Shown here in pieces: positions 9,456 through 18,496 of a stretch of DNA of 64,000 bases. Positions within the stretch are counted from its first letter, which is position 1. The number at the start of each line of letters is the position of its first letter. The stretch is from Bradyrhizobium xenonodulans (GTDB lineage Bacteria > Pseudomonadota > Alphaproteobacteria > Rhizobiales > Xanthobacteraceae). The DNA lies in contig NZ_CP089391.1 in assembly GCF_027594865.1 (NCBI RefSeq), forward strand, positions 7,222,501 to 7,286,500, written 5' to 3'. The notes beneath the pieces were generated by a model. That model was not told where the DNA came from. It saw only the letters and a program-made list of their open reading frames with translations, and ran no database searches. A program made the position numbers and the translations under genes.

Positions 9456-10883
9456 TCACAGCACTTTTCCGGGGTTCATGATGCCGAGCGGGTCAAGCAT
9501 CGCCTTGACCTGCCGCATCAGTTCGATCGCAGTCTTGTCTTTCACGTCAGGCAATTCAGCGCGTTTGAGCGCGCCGATGCCGTGCTCGGCCGAGATCGAG
9601 CCGCCCATCCGCAGCACGATCTCGAACACGACCGCATTGATGTCGTGCCAGCGGGCGAGGAAGTCGGCGGCGTCAGCGCCGACTGGCTGGCTGACATTAT
9701 AATGCAGGTTGCCGTCGCCGAGATGGCCGAATGGCACCGGCCGTGCGCCCGGGATTAGCTTGATCACTTCAGCGTCAGCCTCCGCGATGAAGGCCGGCAC
9801 CGCGGCAACTGGCACGGAGATGTCGTGCTTGATCGAGCCGCCCTCCGGCTTCTGCGCCGACGATATCTCGTCGCGCAGCTTCCAGAAGCCCGCGCGCTGG
9901 GTGAGGTTCGCGGCGATCACGGCGTCGTCGATGATCTCCTCCTCCATCGCGCGGGTGAGGATCGCTTCCAGCGTGGCGCGCGCATCGTCGCGCGGCGAGG
10001 ACAGTTCCAGCAGCACGTACCAGGGATGCTTCTCTTGAAGGGGATCGCGAACGTCGATGCCGTGGCTTATCGAGAAATCGACCGCGATCTCGCTCAGTAT
10101 CTCGAAGCTCGTCAGCGTGCCCCCGGCCTCGCCTTGCGCGATCGTCAGCAGCTTTAGCGCTTCCGCCGGCGACTTCAGCCCGACGAACGCGGTCTCCATC
10201 GCCCGCGGCTTTGGAAACAGTTTCAAGGTCGCTGCCGTGATGATACCAAGGGTGCCCTCGGCGCCGATGAAGAGATTATGCAAATTGTAGCCGGTGTTGT
10301 CCTTCTTCAGCTTCGACAGCACGTTGAACACGCGCCCGTCGGCCAGAACCACCTCGAGCCCCAGCGCCATCTCTCGCGCGACGCCATAGGCGAGTGCGGC
10401 GGTGCCGCCGGCATTGGTCGAGAGATTGCCACCGATGGTGCAACTTCCTTCAGCCCCCAAAGAGAGCGGAAACAACCGGTCAACCTCGGCTGCCTTCTGC
10501 TGCGCGACTTGCAGCACAACGCCGGCCTCGCAGGTCATGGTGTTCGAGGCGGTGTCGACCTCGCGGATCTTGTCCAGCCGGCGCAGCGACACGACCACCT
10601 CGCCAATGTGCGGCGTCTGGCCGCCGACGAGGCCGGTGTTGCCGCCCTGCGGCACCAGCGCGATGCGATGCTCAGAGGCGAGCTCGCAGATCGCGGCGAC
10701 CTCCGCGGTCGAGCCCGGCCGCAGCACCAGGGGCGAGCGGCCGTGGAACAGATTGCGCTCCTCGGTAAGGTAAGGCTCGATGTCGGCCGGATCGGTCAGC
10801 GCGTACTTGGCGCCGACGATGGCGCGGAATTTCTTGATCAACTCTGGCAAAAGCGGCGCTGCGGGAGACCTGCTGATAGTCAC
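9456..10883 (-). CDS. FAD-linked oxidase of the GlcD / D-lactate dehydrogenase type
   Basis: A flavoprotein that oxidises a 2-hydroxyacid, with a PCMH-type FAD domain and a GlcD-type C-terminal domain. FAD-binding segments PLVLRPGSTAEVAAICELAS and VPQGGNTGLVGGQ lie in the first 110 residues. The C-terminal hallmark GSISAEHGIGALKR lies near the end. The best start appears to be GTG at 10883, with AAGGAA just upstream, giving 475 residues; the frame is open to 11027 but the extension is not family-like. With the D-2-hydroxyacid dehydrogenase next door it could interconvert a 2-hydroxyacid and a 2-oxoacid released by the catabolic cluster. That pairing is inference. Confidence 0.88.
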   Translation of the reverse strand: MTISRSPAAPLLPELIKKFRAIVGAKYALTDPADIEPYLTEERNLFHGRSPLVLRPGSTAEVAAICELASEHRIALVPQGGNTGLVGGQTPHIGEVVVSLRRLDKIREVDTASNTMTCEAGVVLQVAQQKAAEVDRLFPLSLGAEGSCTIGGNLSTNAGGTAALAYGVAREMALGLEVVLADGRVFNVLSKLKKDNTGYNLHNLFIGAEGTLGIITAATLKLFPKPRAMETAFVGLKSPAEALKLLTIAQGEAGGTLTSFEILSEIAVDFSISHGIDVRDPLQEKHPWYVLLELSSPRDDARATLEAILTRAMEEEIIDDAVIAANLTQRAGFWKLRDEISSAQKPEGGSIKHDISVPVAAVPAFIAEADAEVIKLIPGARPVPFGHLGDGNLHYNVSQPVGADAADFLARWHDINAVVFEIVLRMGGSISAEHGIGALKRAELPDVKDKTAIELMRQVKAMLDPLGIMNPGKVL

Positions 10884-11287
10884 GACTGTTTCCTTCGAAG
10901 CGGCACCGACACGTACAGGTGTCGGCAACAGCGCAAATTGCCGAAATGCGGCGTTTGACGAATGAGTGGGAATGGATTCGGCCGGCAAGTTGTCCGCCTG
11001 TGCCACTGCACCGATGAAGTAGAGCACAAGGAAATTCTAACCTGGGAGGGGCGACGGAGGTTAGAAGCCTTTGGTTCTAGCCTCTTTCCGCTTAAGCGCT
11101 TTTCCGCCCACGCCGGCCGCGCGGCACTCCCCGTCGCCTCAATGTTGGGGACGAGCCGGCTTAGCGCCATCAGCGGACGCTTGTCGAAAAACCCGCACAC
11201 AGCCGGTGAAATCGCGCACAAATTCAGCGACCGCCCGAACGGCACAGTAATAGTCGCATTAGGCCGCTTCTCGGCATCCAGCGTCCC
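10884..11287. other. Intergenic region, no supported gene
   Basis: About 400 nt between two minus-strand genes. A plus-strand frame at 10962-11294 has shadow-like composition. I see no recognisable gene or regulatory site. Confidence 0.4.
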
Positions 11288-12250
11288 TCAATAGCCGCGC
11301 CCCATGTCCACGGCGTTCCTCATCGGCTCGTTCTTCAGGAAGTGGCCGATGTTGTCGCCAAAGATGGAGAACACCCGCTCCGTATAGTTCGTTGGACTTC
11401 CCGCCACGTGAGGTGTCGCAATCACGTTAGGCATGTCCCATAGCGGGCTGTCCTGGGACAGCGGTTCCTGCTCGAAGACGTCGAGCATCGCTCCGGCGAT
11501 TGCTCGCGTCTGCAGGGCTTGGATCAGTTCTGCCTCCACCACGACGTTACCCCGCGCGATATTAATCAAAAAGGCATCACGCCGCATGCGCGCGAGCTCC
11601 GCTGCGCCGATGAGACCAATCGTGTCTGCGGTCGCCGGCACAGCCAGAACCACAAAGTCGCATAGCGGAAGTAACTCTGCGAGCGCGTCGGAAGCGAACA
11701 GATGGTCGACACCCTCAACTGGTACGGAAATATCTCGTTTCGAGCCTACGACCGTCATCCCAGCACTCTTGGCGCGGCGTGCAATGGTCGCTCCAATGGA
11801 GCCCAGTCCGACCACTCCGAGCGTCTTATCGGCCAGCGGCGCCACATACCGCGGGTTCCACTTTCGCTCGGCCTGCTCTTGCAAGAACCTCCGGAAATCC
11901 CAATGCAGCATCGTTACGCCGGCCATGACGAAGTCCGTGATGATCTCACCGTGAATTCCGCGCGCATTGGTGACCGTGATATGACCTGCCCTATCGCGGA
12001 TCGGCAACATAGAATCGACACCGGCATTAGTGCATTGAAACCAGCGCAATTTCTTCGCCTTGTCGAACAACTCGACAGGGAAGCGAGACGCAAGCAGTGC
12101 ATCTGCTTCACCGATATGCCGCTCCAGCCGTTCGGGATCGGGAGCGTTGATTGCGCGAACCTGCGGGAAACGCTCTCCTATCAGTCGTGCGTAGGTTTCC
12201 GCGGCAGGATGGTTGAGCAGGATGGTAAGTGCTGGACCTGTGTCGGCCAT
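11288..12250 (-). CDS. D-isomer-specific 2-hydroxyacid dehydrogenase
   Basis: An NAD(P)-dependent dehydrogenase of about 320 residues. The Rossmann motif is VVGLGSIGATIARRAKSAG (GxGxxG), followed by the LPLCDFVVLAVPAT substrate-side segment. NIARGNVVVEAELIQAL carries the conserved arginine, FEQEPL the acidic residue, and TPHVAG the catalytic histidine. I placed the start at the ATG at 12250, which has GGAG six nt upstream; the open frame runs further back to 12424 and overlaps the neighbouring ATPase gene without family-like sequence. The gene follows an ABC importer operon (16409-12376) on the same strand, so it may be the last gene of that transcript. Substrate unknown. Confidence 0.9.
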   Translation of the reverse strand: MADTGPALTILLNHPAAETYARLIGERFPQVRAINAPDPERLERHIGEADALLASRFPVELFDKAKKLRWFQCTNAGVDSMLPIRDRAGHITVTNARGIHGEIITDFVMAGVTMLHWDFRRFLQEQAERKWNPRYVAPLADKTLGVVGLGSIGATIARRAKSAGMTVVGSKRDISVPVEGVDHLFASDALAELLPLCDFVVLAVPATADTIGLIGAAELARMRRDAFLINIARGNVVVEAELIQALQTRAIAGAMLDVFEQEPLSQDSPLWDMPNVIATPHVAGSPTNYTERVFSIFGDNIGHFLKNEPMRNAVDMGRGY

Positions 12251-12375
12251 ATTGATCTCCGAAACTCGACGATTGGGGGCTGATGCGCAGTTATTGCCAA
12301 GCGACACGCAGTAGTCGGCGTGTTTAGGCCGGCGCCACGCACTTTTCGTCAACGTCGCAAAGCGATATCGACAAG

Positions 12376-13464
12376 CTACTCCTTCAGAACGCTTGCGTCG
12401 CTCGCGGTCCAGGAGGCGGCACACGCATCGCCGATGCGGGGCAGTGCTTCAGCCGAAACGTTGAGAACTTTCGACGTCAGTTGCAACCCATAGTCAGTGC
12501 GGAACTCGACGATGGTCGCATCACCAACGAACGTCATGTCGACGATGCGCCCCTGCACTCCGCTTGCACTCCCAACGGCTTTGTCGAGGCGCAAATGTTC
12601 AGGTCGTACACAAAGCGTCGCATCCGTATCCGCATCAGGCCGCTGCGCGGCAGCCAAGTTCTCACCGCCAGGACCGCGAAGGACGCCGGACTTGAGCTTG
12701 ACGGGGATGAGATTCACCTCACCCACAAAACTGGCCACAAATAAATCAGCTGGTCTGCGATAGATATCCTGCGGTGCGGAAACTTGCCTTATCCGCCCCT
12801 CATGCATTACCGCGATCCGATCGGACATGGCGAGCGCCTCATCCTGATCATGAGTGACGTAAATCATCGTCTTGCCGACTTCCTTATGCAAGGTCTTGAT
12901 CTCATTCCTGAGATGCTGGCGCAGCTTTCTATCCAGCGCACCGAGGGGTTCGTCGAGAAGCAGGACGGGTGGCTCGAAAACCATTGCTCTGGCAATCGCC
13001 ACTCTCTGCTGTTGACCGCCGGACATTTGGTGTGGGTATCGCGAGGCCAAGGCACTTAGGTGCACCTGGTCAAGCACGCGGTGCACGCGGGTCTCGATCT
13101 CCGCCTTGGGCATACGTCGCATACGAAGCGGATATGCGATATTCTCGGCGACCGTCATATGGGGGAAGAGAGCGTAGTTCTGGAAGATCACGCCGAGTTC
13201 GCGACGGTGGGGCGGCAGTCGCGTGATATCCTTGTCATCCAACAAAATCTGACCGCTGTCCGGCGTCTCGAAACCGGCGATCATCATCAGAGTTGTCGTC
13301 TTTCCCGATCCGCTCGGGCCCAGCAACGAGATGAACTCTCCAGGCGATATCGAAAGGCTGACACTATCAACAGCTGTTGCGCGACCGTACCGTTTGTGCA
13401 GGCTACGCAGCACAATGCCTCCGGTCTTCACATCAGTGCTGGTCGACCCGGCTCTCATCAGCAT
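12376..13464 (-). CDS. ABC importer ATP-binding subunit, PotA-like (second importer)
   Basis: A 362-residue ATPase of the polyamine/opine importer type. It shows Walker A LLGPSGSGKTTTLMMIAG, VIFQNYALFPHMTVAEN, signature MSGGQQQRVAIARAM, Walker B LLLDEPLGALD, VTHDQDEALAMSD, and a complete C-terminal TOBE domain. The ATG at 13464 has GGAG five nt upstream. It lies 48 nt after the fused permease gene and completes the second importer of the window (binding protein, double permease, ATPase). Its domain order matches the ATPase at 1-901, but the two importers differ in permease architecture, so they are not simple duplicates. Confidence 0.92.
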   Translation of the reverse strand: MLMRAGSTSTDVKTGGIVLRSLHKRYGRATAVDSVSLSISPGEFISLLGPSGSGKTTTLMMIAGFETPDSGQILLDDKDITRLPPHRRELGVIFQNYALFPHMTVAENIAYPLRMRRMPKAEIETRVHRVLDQVHLSALASRYPHQMSGGQQQRVAIARAMVFEPPVLLLDEPLGALDRKLRQHLRNEIKTLHKEVGKTMIYVTHDQDEALAMSDRIAVMHEGRIRQVSAPQDIYRRPADLFVASFVGEVNLIPVKLKSGVLRGPGGENLAAAQRPDADTDATLCVRPEHLRLDKAVGSASGVQGRIVDMTFVGDATIVEFRTDYGLQLTSKVLNVSAEALPRIGDACAASWTASDASVLKE

Positions 13465-13512
13465 TTGGGCTCCAATTTGTGCTCTGTTCGCTGTTGACGT
13501 GCTCTCTTAGCC

Positions 13513-15294
13513 TCAGACGCTCTTTTTGCGTCGTAGCAGGGCGCTGACGATGATGACAGTCGCGGCCAATAATACCTGCAGCGTGGCCACCGCCGAAATG
13601 GTGGGATCGACGCCCTGCGAGATGCTTTGCCACATAAGCATAGGCAAAGTGGTAATCACTCCGATGCCCAGGAACAGCACGTACACGACATCGTCGAAAG
13701 AGTGTAGAAAAGCAAAGAATGCAGCCACGATGAAGGCTGGCGTTGTCAGTGGAATGATGATCGTGCGGAATGTGGCCGCGGGTCCTGCGCCAAGGCTACG
13801 AGCCGCCCGCTCGTAGGCAGGGTTGAGGTCACGAAGATTAGCGACAATAAGGACCACCACGTAGGGAATCGAGTAGACTGCTTCGCCAAGAGCCAGTCCG
13901 AACTCGGTGCCCTGAAGTCCTACCCGAGCGAGCAGGAAATAGGTGGCAATCGCCACCACGATGGTCGGCAAAATGATAGGGGAAAGCACGAGAGTGACCA
14001 TTACTCCGCGACCCGGTATGCGGCCGCGCGCAAGACCGAAAGCAAGTGTCGCCCCGAGGACAATTGCCATGGAGGTCGCCATCAGCGCGACGCGTATGCT
14101 TGTAAATGTTGCATTTATCCATCCAGCATCGGAGATAAACGCTTGATAATTGTGGAGCGAATAACCTGGCGCGGGGAACTCAAAAAAGGCGGACGAGCTG
14201 AACGAGAGATATACCACGACCAGTATCGGTAACAGAAGAAGCGCTCCTAGTAGGGTCGAAACGATGGATACACCACAGCCTCCCAGAGAGGGCAGCCAGC
14301 GGTCGAGAACATTAGCCGCGGAGCCAATATGCATCAGCCACTGCTTTCGCATGCGGGGATTGGCAACGGTAACCTGACCGTCTTTGTCGTCGGACAATCC
14401 TAAAAGCTGATTGACTGGAAAGAAGCGGGATCCGACCCACAGTGTCGCCAGCACCGAGACGAGAAGTACGATTGATAGCGCGGATCCGGAGCCCCAATTA
14501 AGATGATCAACCACCTCGCTATAGATTTGCATCGTGATCGTGAAATCAGACAAGCTACCGAGCAGTGCCGGCGTGATGTAAAAGCCAAGGCAGTTGACAA
14601 ACACGAGCAGTACTGCGGCCATCACGCCCGGTAAGCTGAGCGGCAGGAAAACCGTGAGGAAAGCAGCGATCGGGCTCGCACCGTTCGATCTGGCGGCGCG
14701 CAGCAGCTTTTGGTCAATGCTCGACATGACAGTGTACATAGGAAGGATCATCAGCGGCATGACTATTTGGGTCATACCAATGATCACGCTTGCGCGGTTG
14801 TAGAGCATTGAAATTGGTTGGGAGATTAGACCGAACTTGAGCAGGAGATCGTTGACAATCCCGCCGCGCCCCAAGAGAACGATCCACGCGAAAGTCCGAA
14901 CCAAAACGCTGGTGAAGTACGGCAACACAACCGCGATGAGAAGGAATGTGCGTAGGCTCGATGATCTGCTCGTGGTCAACGAGTATGCGATCGGGTAGCC
15001 AAGCACCAAGGCCAGCGCGGTGACGGATAGGCTTATCTGTAACGTGGTGCGCAATACGGCCAGGTAAACCGGATCCCCACCGATTCGTACAAAGCGCGCG
15101 AGGGTCCAGTTGGGCATTCCGAGCGAAAGCATCAGGAGCCCGGCGAGCGGCACGAGAAAGAGCAGCGCAAGGAAGATGCCGCCCGGCAGCAGGAGCCAAG
15201 CCCATGGCGTGGGCCCGGCCGAGTGCGCAGTCGCCGAGGACTCTGGCGTGACCTTGCCTGTCGGGAGGATCACTGTACGCGCCATGCCAGCCAC
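13513..15294 (-). CDS. Fused double ABC permease (two permease domains in one protein)
   Basis: A 593-residue membrane protein containing two complete binding-protein-dependent permease domains. The first domain (about residues 30-300) carries an EAA loop around LLRAARSNGASPIAAFLTVF. The second (about residues 335-590) carries YERAARSLGAGPAATFRTI. Each has roughly six hydrophobic helices, so this single chain can replace the PotB/PotC pair. This fusion is a known arrangement in Fe3+ and putrescine-type importers. The first possible start is GTG at 15294 with GGAG upstream; an ATG at 15285 is the alternative. Both overlap the end of the binding-protein gene, suggesting coupled translation. Confidence 0.9.
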   Translation of the reverse strand: MAGMARTVILPTGKVTPESSATAHSAGPTPWAWLLLPGGIFLALLFLVPLAGLLMLSLGMPNWTLARFVRIGGDPVYLAVLRTTLQISLSVTALALVLGYPIAYSLTTSRSSSLRTFLLIAVVLPYFTSVLVRTFAWIVLLGRGGIVNDLLLKFGLISQPISMLYNRASVIIGMTQIVMPLMILPMYTVMSSIDQKLLRAARSNGASPIAAFLTVFLPLSLPGVMAAVLLVFVNCLGFYITPALLGSLSDFTITMQIYSEVVDHLNWGSGSALSIVLLVSVLATLWVGSRFFPVNQLLGLSDDKDGQVTVANPRMRKQWLMHIGSAANVLDRWLPSLGGCGVSIVSTLLGALLLLPILVVVYLSFSSSAFFEFPAPGYSLHNYQAFISDAGWINATFTSIRVALMATSMAIVLGATLAFGLARGRIPGRGVMVTLVLSPIILPTIVVAIATYFLLARVGLQGTEFGLALGEAVYSIPYVVVLIVANLRDLNPAYERAARSLGAGPAATFRTIIIPLTTPAFIVAAFFAFLHSFDDVVYVLFLGIGVITTLPMLMWQSISQGVDPTISAVATLQVLLAATVIIVSALLRRKKSV

Positions 15295-16409
15295 CGATCT
15301 CCGATGTGCTCAAGATTGGTTTTGCCGTCGGGACGCTTGGCCGCAAGCCAAGCAGAATCCTCATGCAACACTTTGGAGGAATTTTCAGGATTGATGCTGA
15401 GCAACGGAACCTGATCAGAGGGCAAATGGTCGAGCTGATTTATGTTCGGGCCAGGATACCCTGTTCCTATCGTGAAGTCGGCAGCGACTGCAGCTCGATT
15501 TACGAATGCAATCAGCTTCTGCGCGTTCTCACTGTTCGGGCCACCTTTCAGAACTGTCCAAAACGTGTAGTTCACGTACGCCCCATCCCAAATCATCTGA
15601 ATGGGGGCGCCTTGACGAATTGCGCTGATCGCACGGCCGTCGAAGCAACTGGACATTGCGATCTCGCGGTTGAGAAGCAATTGAGGCGCTTCGCTGCCCG
15701 CACTCCACCATTTGCTGATGTGCGGCCTGATTTCGTCGAACTTCTTAAGGGCTCTATCGATCTTGTCGTCGGTCAGCGGCCAAATATCAGATCGCGGCAT
15801 CCCATCGGCGAGCAACGCGAACACGATGTTGTTTTTTGCATTTGCTGGCAACTGAGTGAGGCCGCGGGGGCCAGGAAAGGCCTTGACGTTCCAGAAGTCG
15901 CTCCAGTTTTTTGGGCCATTGTTTCCAAACGCCCGCTTATCGTAGGCCAGCGTCATGGCAGATGCGATCACCGGGACTGAGCTTTTGAGACGAACTGATT
16001 GCTGTGTCCCCTTTATGGCTTCAGCGTCCCAAAGGCTATAATTGATCGGGAGAAACATGCCAGCTTCGTCCATCGATGGAAGGGTCGATGCCTGTATGAA
16101 GGCCGTATCCCAATCGACACGTCCGGCCTGGTTCATCGCCTTGACCTGAGGCTCGGCAACATCGGCAACGACGTCGACCACTTTGATCCCGGTTGCTTCG
16201 GTAAAGGGCTCATAGACATATCTTCGAATGCCTTTGGTAAACAGACCGCCCCACGAGAACGCGATGACTTGGCCACTACCGGCGAGCTTGTCCTGCGCAA
16301 AGGCAACCGTCGATCGCGCGAGTGCGGGAATAGCCATTGCGGCGGCGGCAGCACGAAGCATGCTCCGTCGGCTAAAGCCGGACGGTTGATGTTTGAATAA
16401 GTGGCTCAT
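15270..16409 (-). CDS. ABC importer periplasmic substrate-binding protein (second importer, Tat-type signal)
   Basis: A 379-residue extracellular solute-binding protein. The leader contains SGFSRRSMLRAAAAAMAIPA, a twin-arginine-like motif followed by a hydrophobic stretch and a likely cleavage after AFA. The mature protein starts with GSGQVIAFSWGGLFTKGIRR and has PotD-like segments such as YEPFTEATGIKVVDV and RVDWDTAFIQAS. GGAAGGGG precedes the ATG at 16409, and it heads the operon with the fused permease and the ATPase. The ligand is probably a small cationic or carboxylated amine by family analogy, but no binding residue assignment is possible here. Confidence 0.9.
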   Translation of the reverse strand: MSHLFKHQPSGFSRRSMLRAAAAAMAIPALARSTVAFAQDKLAGSGQVIAFSWGGLFTKGIRRYVYEPFTEATGIKVVDVVADVAEPQVKAMNQAGRVDWDTAFIQASTLPSMDEAGMFLPINYSLWDAEAIKGTQQSVRLKSSVPVIASAMTLAYDKRAFGNNGPKNWSDFWNVKAFPGPRGLTQLPANAKNNIVFALLADGMPRSDIWPLTDDKIDRALKKFDEIRPHISKWWSAGSEAPQLLLNREIAMSSCFDGRAISAIRQGAPIQMIWDGAYVNYTFWTVLKGGPNSENAQKLIAFVNRAAVAADFTIGTGYPGPNINQLDHLPSDQVPLLSINPENSSKVLHEDSAWLAAKRPDGKTNLEHIGDRWLAWRVQ

Positions 16410-16941
16410 AGCTTCCCCTTCCTAGTTACGTTCTGGGAATGCGCTACGAGGGAACAGATCCGCCTTCGGGAGCGAACCTCTGCCTTCGGTCAAAGTAGGC
16501 TACGAGAGCGCTTGCTTGCCCACCCCCCGAAGCGAATGGGATGCCGGCGCGCACTTCGCAAATGAGCGCGGTATCGGGTTCTGGAAGGCGCGCAAAGCGC
16601 TGCATTTGCCGCGTCCTTGATGCCCACCTCATATCCGCCGCTCCATGCAAGCATATGCCAAAGTTCTATTGAGCATACGGAAGTTTTGGTATGAAAATCT
16701 GCGAATCGACGCGCGGACGCGCACAGATTCTGCAATAATCCCGCTCCACGCGATGTTTTCATGCGCAATTATGCCCCCTGTGACGCAATCCGCTGCGTGT
16801 GCGGACTGAATTAAGTATTTCCTGGGCGGCCAAGCTCGGTCGAAAAGAATGCCCAGCGGGGCACATAGCGAACTAAATGATTTCGGACGCACAATGCATA
16901 CCGAGGGGCCCCAACACAACGGATCGCTCGGACGCTGCCGA
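16410..16941. other. Intergenic region, no supported gene
   Basis: About 530 nt with overlapping short minus-strand frames in different registers and no ribosome site of note. It presumably contains the promoter of the second importer operon near 16430-16500. No sequence box could be assigned with confidence. Confidence 0.4.
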
Positions 16942-18042
16942 TCAGGGACCAAGAACCTGCGCATTTATATCCGGCAGATCTGTTTGTTGTGATGACGGAG
17001 CTGCATTGAACGCGAGCTTCTGCTTCAACCAACCGAGGATGCAATCGTCGGAAGTCACGAAATTTTCGATGGATCCGCCAGAGCTTTTGATCATCCGTGG
17101 CATGGCCAGATCCAGATCTATGCGCTCCTCAATACACTCGGTCTGCAGCTTCATCGCCTCCGACACACTAACAACGCCCCGCCCGCCCGTGACCACGAGA
17201 ACTGGGCATCTCAAGCGTCGCATCAATTGTGAGCGATGTGCCGAGACCATTCCATCCTCCGGTTCGTCTGCAATTCTAGACATCCAGACGACAGACGCTC
17301 GCATGCGGGTCCAATGCCAAAGGCCACCATCGCAAACCGCCGCAGCAAGACGGCGGTCAGAGGCGGCGAAGTCGGTAGCCAGAGCAGCGGACATTCCTTC
17401 TCCATAGACGCCGATCCGAGCGGCGTCGACGTCGGGCCGAGCAGAGAGGTAGTCTAAGCAGGACGACAACAAAGCCTGCGAAAGACCTCGCGCGGGATTT
17501 GAGACATCCCGGTGAGATACGACGAGGAGCGACATGTCACGATTAGTTGCCGCGGGCAGAAGCCTTGCAAGCAGAGTGGCTTCTGATTCGTCTTCCATGC
17601 TGATGCAAATGACTGCGGGGGTCGGCAGATCATGATTACCCGCAGGAACATAATAGGCTAGAAGTTCGGTGCAATCGCAGCTTGCAATCTTTACTCGCTC
17701 TATGTTTGCCGGGGCCACTTCAAGGCATTGGATTCCAGCTTCAATCCTGGCTGCCACTTCCTCGCATTGAGGATCGTTCTCATCAAGCAGTCGCCTAGCC
17801 ACTTCAAAAGCAGTTAGCGCACATAGTCGCGCCTCGGCCGCCTCGTTGCTGTCGCCTTTCCTTGCCTTAAAATCACCGACGAGACATTGTTCATCGCCGA
17901 TGTTTGTCCACTTGGTGATCGAGTTCTGGCGAGCTATAGTTCCCGGGTTTTCTTCTCCCGTTAAATTGTCTAGAAACGCTGCGGCGCGTCGCCTTACTGA
18001 CGAGAGGCCGCCCCCTTTATGACTGCAAGCAGCGTACTCCAT
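16942..18042 (-). CDS. Alpha/beta-hydrolase family protein
   Basis: A 366-residue protein that looks like a dienelactone-hydrolase or 2,6-dihydropseudooxynicotine-hydrolase type alpha/beta hydrolase. The N-terminal helical part covers about 120 residues. A hydrolase core follows with TPAVICISMEDESEATLLAR and then RIGVYGEGMSAALATDFAAS. The usual nucleophile motif GxSxG is replaced here by YGEGMSA, so the nucleophile is not obvious. CPVLVVTGGRG fits the strand before the acid residue. The ATG at 18042 has GGGGGACC upstream. If the catalytic serine is really missing, the protein may be a non-hydrolytic member, or its alignment may shift. It is separated from the aminotransferase by about 450 nt. 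Confidence 0.6.
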   Translation of the reverse strand: MEYAACSHKGGGLSSVRRRAAAFLDNLTGEENPGTIARQNSITKWTNIGDEQCLVGDFKARKGDSNEAAEARLCALTAFEVARRLLDENDPQCEEVAARIEAGIQCLEVAPANIERVKIASCDCTELLAYYVPAGNHDLPTPAVICISMEDESEATLLARLLPAATNRDMSLLVVSHRDVSNPARGLSQALLSSCLDYLSARPDVDAARIGVYGEGMSAALATDFAASDRRLAAAVCDGGLWHWTRMRASVVWMSRIADEPEDGMVSAHRSQLMRRLRCPVLVVTGGRGVVSVSEAMKLQTECIEERIDLDLAMPRMIKSSGGSIENFVTSDDCILGWLKQKLAFNAAPSSQQTDLPDINAQVLGP

Positions 18043-18496
18043 GCAATTGGTCCCCCTCGGCGCTGCCCCCCACATTCGCGCGAGGTTCGTCAGCTAATTC
18101 ATTCCCAGATGGAGAGACTGGAGCCACAACGACTGTATCGGCACAGAGGCGGCTTTGCTCATCCCAATTTTTCGAAAATATTACGGGACGACTAAAGTCG
18201 AAGTTCCTCAATGTCGCCCGTTGCAAATTTGAAATACTGCGCCCGATGGCGAGAACTTGCATTTTTTCGTAGGGCTCTTTTGCGCGAGACACCGTTTGAG
18301 CTAAGAGCTAACAGAAGTGCGGTGGCGAGCGGGACACACTTCGTGTCGCAAACGAGAACCGCGTGAGTTCCCACGCCAAGGCAATATGACCGTCTATCGC
18401 GCATCGCTATGTGGGCGCGGGACCGACCGGCCTGTCTAAGAGCAAACAGACCTTCGGGGCGCCACATAGGAGCACGTTTTCTAGTTGCGCGCCGGC
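18043..18496. other. Intergenic region, no supported gene
   Basis: About 450 nt between the hydrolase gene and the aminotransferase stop, both on the minus strand. Overlapping short minus frames at 18017-18467 have no family-like content. Confidence 0.4.
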
